Assembly: GCA_964448855.1 (NCBI GenBank)
Contig: CAYUXI010000006.1
Span: 34,655-98,654, forward strand
From: QAMX01 sp964448855
Lineage (GTDB): Bacteria > Bacillota > Clostridia > Oscillospirales > QAMX01
Length of the DNA stretch: 64,000 nucleotides
Direction of reading: 5' to 3'
The translations under genes and the position numbers were made by a program. Shown piece by piece: positions 61,706-64,000 of this stretch (positions are counted from its first letter, which is position 1; every line of letters starts with the position of its first letter). The notes under the pieces are model-generated. The model was not told the DNA's origin. It searched no databases and was given only the letters and a program-made list of their open reading frames with translations.

Positions 61706-62381
61706 CCTGATACCTCAGCTCATAGCCGATGCCGCGGACGGCATGAATTTCTGTTTTGGATTCGACAAATGCCAGCTTTTTGCGGGTGAACGACATATAA
61801 ACCTCAACATGGTTGTATTCCGCTTCACTTTCATAGCCCCAGATTTTCATTGCCAGCTGCTCCTTGGACAGAATCTGCCCGGCGTTGGCGATCAGGTATT
61901 CCAGAATGTGGTATTCTTTTTCGCTCAGGCGGACACTCTGACCGTTGGCGGTGCAGGTGAGCGCAAACGTGCCGCTGTCCAGCGCGATATCTCCGCAGCG
62001 CAGCGTACCGTCCGGCGTGTTGATCGATCGTCTGGTGAGTGCGCGAATTCTCGCCAGCAGCTCCCGCGTCAGAAACGGCTTGGTCAGATAATCGTCCGCG
62101 CCGCTGTCCAGCCCCGTAACCTTGTCGTCCAGCTCGGCTCTGGCCGTCAGCATCAGAATCGGCGTGCGGATCCCCGCTGCGCGGGCGCGCTTCGCGATTT
62201 CGAAGCCGTTCATCCCCGGCAGCATGACATCCAGAATTACCAGATCGTAGATGCCGCTTTCCAGCGCCTCCAGCCCCGCCGTGCCGTTGTCGCAAGCGTC
62301 CACCGTATACGTTTCCAGACGCAGAATTTCACACAGCGCCTGCGCCATGCGTTTTTCGTCCTCGACCAGTAAAATCCGCAT
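61698..62381 (-). CDS. OmpR/PhoB-family response regulator
   Basis: This 227-aa protein has a receiver domain with VEDEKRMAQAL, phospho-Asp in VILDVMLPGMNGFEIA and LTKPFLTRELLARI, and a C-terminal winged helix with KEYHILEYLIANAGQILSKEQL. It is the first gene of the two-component/CotH operon. Confidence 0.94.
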   Translation of the reverse strand: MRILLVEDEKRMAQALCEILRLETYTVDACDNGTAGLEALESGIYDLVILDVMLPGMNGFEIAKRARAAGIRTPILMLTARAELDDKVTGLDSGADDYLTKPFLTRELLARIRALTRRSINTPDGTLRCGDIALDSGTFALTCTANGQSVRLSEKEYHILEYLIANAGQILSKEQLAMKIWGYESEAEYNHVEVYMSFTRKKLAFVESKTEIHAVRGIGYELRYQDV

Positions 62382-62406
62382 CGAACACTCCCCCTTCTAC
62401 CAGATG

Positions 62407-62412
62407 ATTATA
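62407..62412 (-). promoter_or_regulatory. Extended -10 promoter of the two-component/CotH operon
   Basis: TATAAT preceded by TGTGC on the minus strand; the -35 is poor, which suits a regulated (possibly self-activated) promoter. Confidence 0.5.
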
Positions 62413-62524
62413 GCACAATTGATTGAACGAGAATTGAAAATTGCAGCATTTTTCGCCGCTGCTCCAATTTTTCAGCCGGTATCCGGTCGGTTTTTGCTAT
62501 CATTGGAGCGGAGGTGAACCACGC

Positions 62525-63190
62525 ATGAAAATTTACGGATATGTGCGGGTATCCAGCACCGATCAGAACGAAGACCGGCAGCTGATCGCCCTGCACAGAA
62601 AGGGCGTCTGCGATTCGATGATTTATCTGGACAAGCAGTCCGGCAAGGATTTTGACCGGCCGCAGTACAAGAAAATGGTCAAAAAAATGAAGCCGGGCGA
62701 TTTGCTCTACATTCAGAGCATCGACCGGCTGGGGCGCAATTATGAAGATGTGCAGGAGCAGTGGCGCTTTCTGACCAAGGAAAAGAGCATCGACATCTGC
62801 GTCTTGGATATGCCGCTGCTGGACACCCGGCAGGGCAAGGACCTGATGGGGACATTTATTGCAGATCTGGTGCTGCAAATTCTGTCCTTCGTGGCACAAA
62901 ACGAGCGGGAATCCATCCGGAAGCGTCAGGCCGAAGGGATTGCCGCCGCCAGAGCGCGGGGCATTCGCTTCGGGCGGATGCCGAGACCGCTGCCGGAAAA
63001 CTTCCTGGCCGTGTACAGCCGATGGAAGGCCGGAGACCTGACCGGCCTCGCCGCGGCCAGAGCCTGTGGGATGCCGCTTTCGACGTTTCGCTACCGCGCA
63101 CGGCAGTACGAAAGCGCCGCAGAAGCGGAATTCGACCGTTCAGCAAAAAGGTGTACTTTTTTGCAACACGAAATGATTACCAAAAGATAA
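62525..63190 (+). CDS. Small serine recombinase (resolvase/invertase family)
   Basis: This 221-aa protein starts MKIYGYVRVSSTDQNEDRQL, with Arg8 and catalytic Ser10 as in gamma-delta resolvase. It has LYIQSIDRLGRNYED (the second Arg pair), a long E-helix (QNERESIRKRQAEGIAAARA) and a C-terminal helix-turn-helix (AGDLTGLAAARACGMPLSTF). The start is ATG 62525 with GGAGG about 10 nt upstream. The last codons lie inside the left arm of a 19-bp inverted repeat. An invertase acting on the adjacent element is the favoured role. No transposase is seen nearby. Confidence 0.9.
   Translation: MKIYGYVRVSSTDQNEDRQLIALHRKGVCDSMIYLDKQSGKDFDRPQYKKMVKKMKPGDLLYIQSIDRLGRNYEDVQEQWRFLTKEKSIDICVLDMPLLDTRQGKDLMGTFIADLVLQILSFVAQNERESIRKRQAEGIAAARARGIRFGRMPRPLPENFLAVYSRWKAGDLTGLAAARACGMPLSTFRYRARQYESAAEAEFDRSAKRCTFLQHEMITKR
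63148..63166 (+). repeat. Left arm of inverted repeat
   Basis: AAGGTGTACTTTTTTGCAA, a perfect inverted copy of 63267-63285. It lies within the recombinase coding sequence and ends on a codon boundary. Confidence 0.95.
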
Positions 63191-63266
63191 GATAAGTATA
63201 GCACATTTCAGTGGAAAAGTCAATCCTCTACGGGCAGATTTCCCCTGTTTTTTCGCCGTTTTTTTC
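63167..63266. other. Putative invertible 100-bp segment
   Basis: DNA between the two 19-bp arms. It holds the last codons of the recombinase and a consensus promoter now directed leftwards. Inversion would direct that promoter to the HEPN-like gene. Inversion itself is inferred, not observed. Confidence 0.65.
63195..63223 (-). promoter_or_regulatory. Promoter inside the putative invertible segment
   Basis: Minus strand TTGACT, 17 bp, TATACT with an extended -10 (TGC). In this orientation it faces the recombinase 3' end and serves no gene. Confidence 0.75.
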
Positions 63267-63285
63267 TTGCAAAAAAGTACACCTT
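63267..63285 (-). repeat. Right arm of inverted repeat
   Basis: TTGCAAAAAAGTACACCTT, the exact reverse complement of 63148-63166. Confidence 0.95.
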
Positions 63286-63421
63286 GCTGCAAAAAAGGAG
63301 GCGTGCGCGGCAGGACGCTCATATTACGATAGGAAATGGTGTGTGCACAACATTTCAGAGGGTAGAGCGAAAGAAACGAATACAGAAAGAGAAAAGATTA
63401 TAACAGAAAGGAGGAATGACG

Positions 63422-63889
63422 GTGCAATTTGCAGATCAGGAAAACTTTATGCCGGAATTTATCGAAAGAACCCTGGCGAATTTGCAATGGATTGAAAACA
63501 GTGTACCTGCGACCTACGAGGCGACACAGTTACTAAACTCCTTTACAGGTTTGCTGGTTTTGCCACATCAAAGCGTACAAGACAGTATCGAAGATTCCGA
63601 TATCTCGTCAGATCTACTGCACAGAATCCAAAGCAATGTGACGATTTGCCTGGATCATAGCATGTGCGCAACGGACAAAAGCCTAAAGAATATTGTTCGA
63701 CATTTAAGAAACGGAATATGCCATTGGCGTGTTCAATTTTGCGGCAGCACAGAAATTGAAGCTATTCGGATTACCGATAGGTGTAAAGTCAAAGTGTTTG
63801 AGGCTCGGTTGGACATGGAGCTTCTGCGGGAATTTGTGATCGAATTTGGCACAAATACAAAAAATAAGCACAGCAAAAATCATGAGTAA
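63422..63889 (+). CDS. HEPN-like protein (putative RNase-type)
   Basis: This protein of about 155 aa is all-helical by composition. A C-terminal half helix LKNIVRHLRNGICHW carries R-N-x3-H, the Rx4-6H catalytic pattern of HEPN RNases. The neighbourhood resembles the pEK499-p136 HEPN type. GTG 63422 is preferred, since AAAGGAGG ends 7 nt upstream; ATG 63416 is only 1 nt from it. Codon use is AT-richer than in neighbours, suggesting acquisition. No promoter is visible on its own side of the inverted repeat. A toxin or phage-defence role is inference. Confidence 0.62.
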   Translation: MQFADQENFMPEFIERTLANLQWIENSVPATYEATQLLNSFTGLLVLPHQSVQDSIEDSDISSDLLHRIQSNVTICLDHSMCATDKSLKNIVRHLRNGICHWRVQFCGSTEIEAIRITDRCKVKVFEARLDMELLREFVIEFGTNTKNKHSKNHE

Positions 63890-63914
63890 ACAACAGGAAA
63901 GGTGAAAAAAACGT

Positions 63915-64000
63915 ATGAGATGTTTTCTTTACGCAGTACTCAACCTGATCAAGCATTCCGAAAAGGAAGAATGTGAAGAGCTCGAAAAACATGTTAACAG
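63915..64000 (+). CDS. Partial ORF running off the right edge
   Basis: Starts MRCFLYAVLNLIKHSEKEEC with AAAGGTG upstream, 25 bp after the HEPN-like gene. It is probably the next gene of the same unit. Only 28 residues are visible and the family is not recognisable. Confidence 0.45.
   Translation, partial: MRCFLYAVLNLIKHSEKEECEELEKHVN

Noticed and set aside
62525..63190. Serine recombinase as part of a transposon
   Set aside because: No transposase, terminal repeats or target duplication were seen in the visible part; the inverted repeats flank only 100 bp.
63148..63285. The 19-bp inverted repeat read as a transcription terminator
   Set aside because: The arms are 100 bp apart, with a promoter between them, and no T-run follows a compact stem.

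Overview
The window looks like a chromosome segment of an anaerobic Firmicute, most likely class Clostridia (Oscillospirales-like). The evidence is sigma-A promoters of TTGACA/TATAAT type with about 17-bp spacers and AGGAGG ribosome sites. It also carries RNase J, a T-box leader, an L10-type leader, a four-subunit 2-oxoacid:ferredoxin oxidoreductase, CUT1 sugar transporters without their own ATPase, and CotH. Base composition is GC-rich by eye, except for the last ~0.8 kb, which is clearly AT-richer. No rRNA, CRISPR array or complete insertion sequence was seen.

Layout. 1-4.4 kb: a sulfatase-like phosphohydrolase/transferase (cut by the left edge), a sugar-phosphate isomerase-like barrel, a Gfo/Idh/MocA oxidoreductase and a lactate/malate dehydrogenase. 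4.5-9.8 kb (minus): the 2-oxoacid:ferredoxin oxidoreductase operon led by a small P-loop ATPase, then an LD-carboxypeptidase-like protein and a pyridoxal/pyridoxamine kinase. 10-17 kb (plus): a DacA-type carboxypeptidase, a membrane protein, mfd and a PrsA-like foldase. 17-22.4 kb (minus): RNase J with a long structured leader, a sugar nucleotidyltransferase fused to a degenerate phosphomutase domain, and a histidinol-phosphatase-like PHP protein. 22.4-26.1 kb (minus): rpmG-secE-nusG-rplK-rplA-[L10 leader]-rplJ-rplL. 26.1-31.9 kb (minus): mgsA, and the shape/division operon zapA-maf-mreC-mreD-mrdA-minD.

32-44.4 kb (minus) is one large sugar-uptake operon. It has a 1031-aa solute-binding protein, two CUT1 permease pairs, an NHL/TPR protein, a Yip1-family membrane protein and a DUF5696 protein, but no ATPase. 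44.5-47.3 kb (minus): a T-box leader precedes an XRE-cupin regulator and an acyl-CoA synthetase. 47.4-56.8 kb: a MacB-like ABC exporter, a type-Ic aspartate aminotransferase, a LysR regulator, a GH13-like lipoprotein, tRNA-Pro(CGG), a PHP phosphoesterase, a GH16 enzyme and a 47-aa protein. 56.9-62.4 kb (minus): a two-component system followed by VTC, DUF4956 and CotH genes.

62.5-64 kb is accessory DNA and holds the most unusual signal. A small serine recombinase gene ends inside one arm of a perfect 19-bp inverted repeat. The two arms flank 100 bp that contain a consensus promoter now pointing away from the downstream HEPN-like gene. This has the architecture of a phase-variable, invertible promoter switch. 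Inversion would turn the promoter toward the HEPN-like gene and also replace the C-terminal tail of the recombinase.
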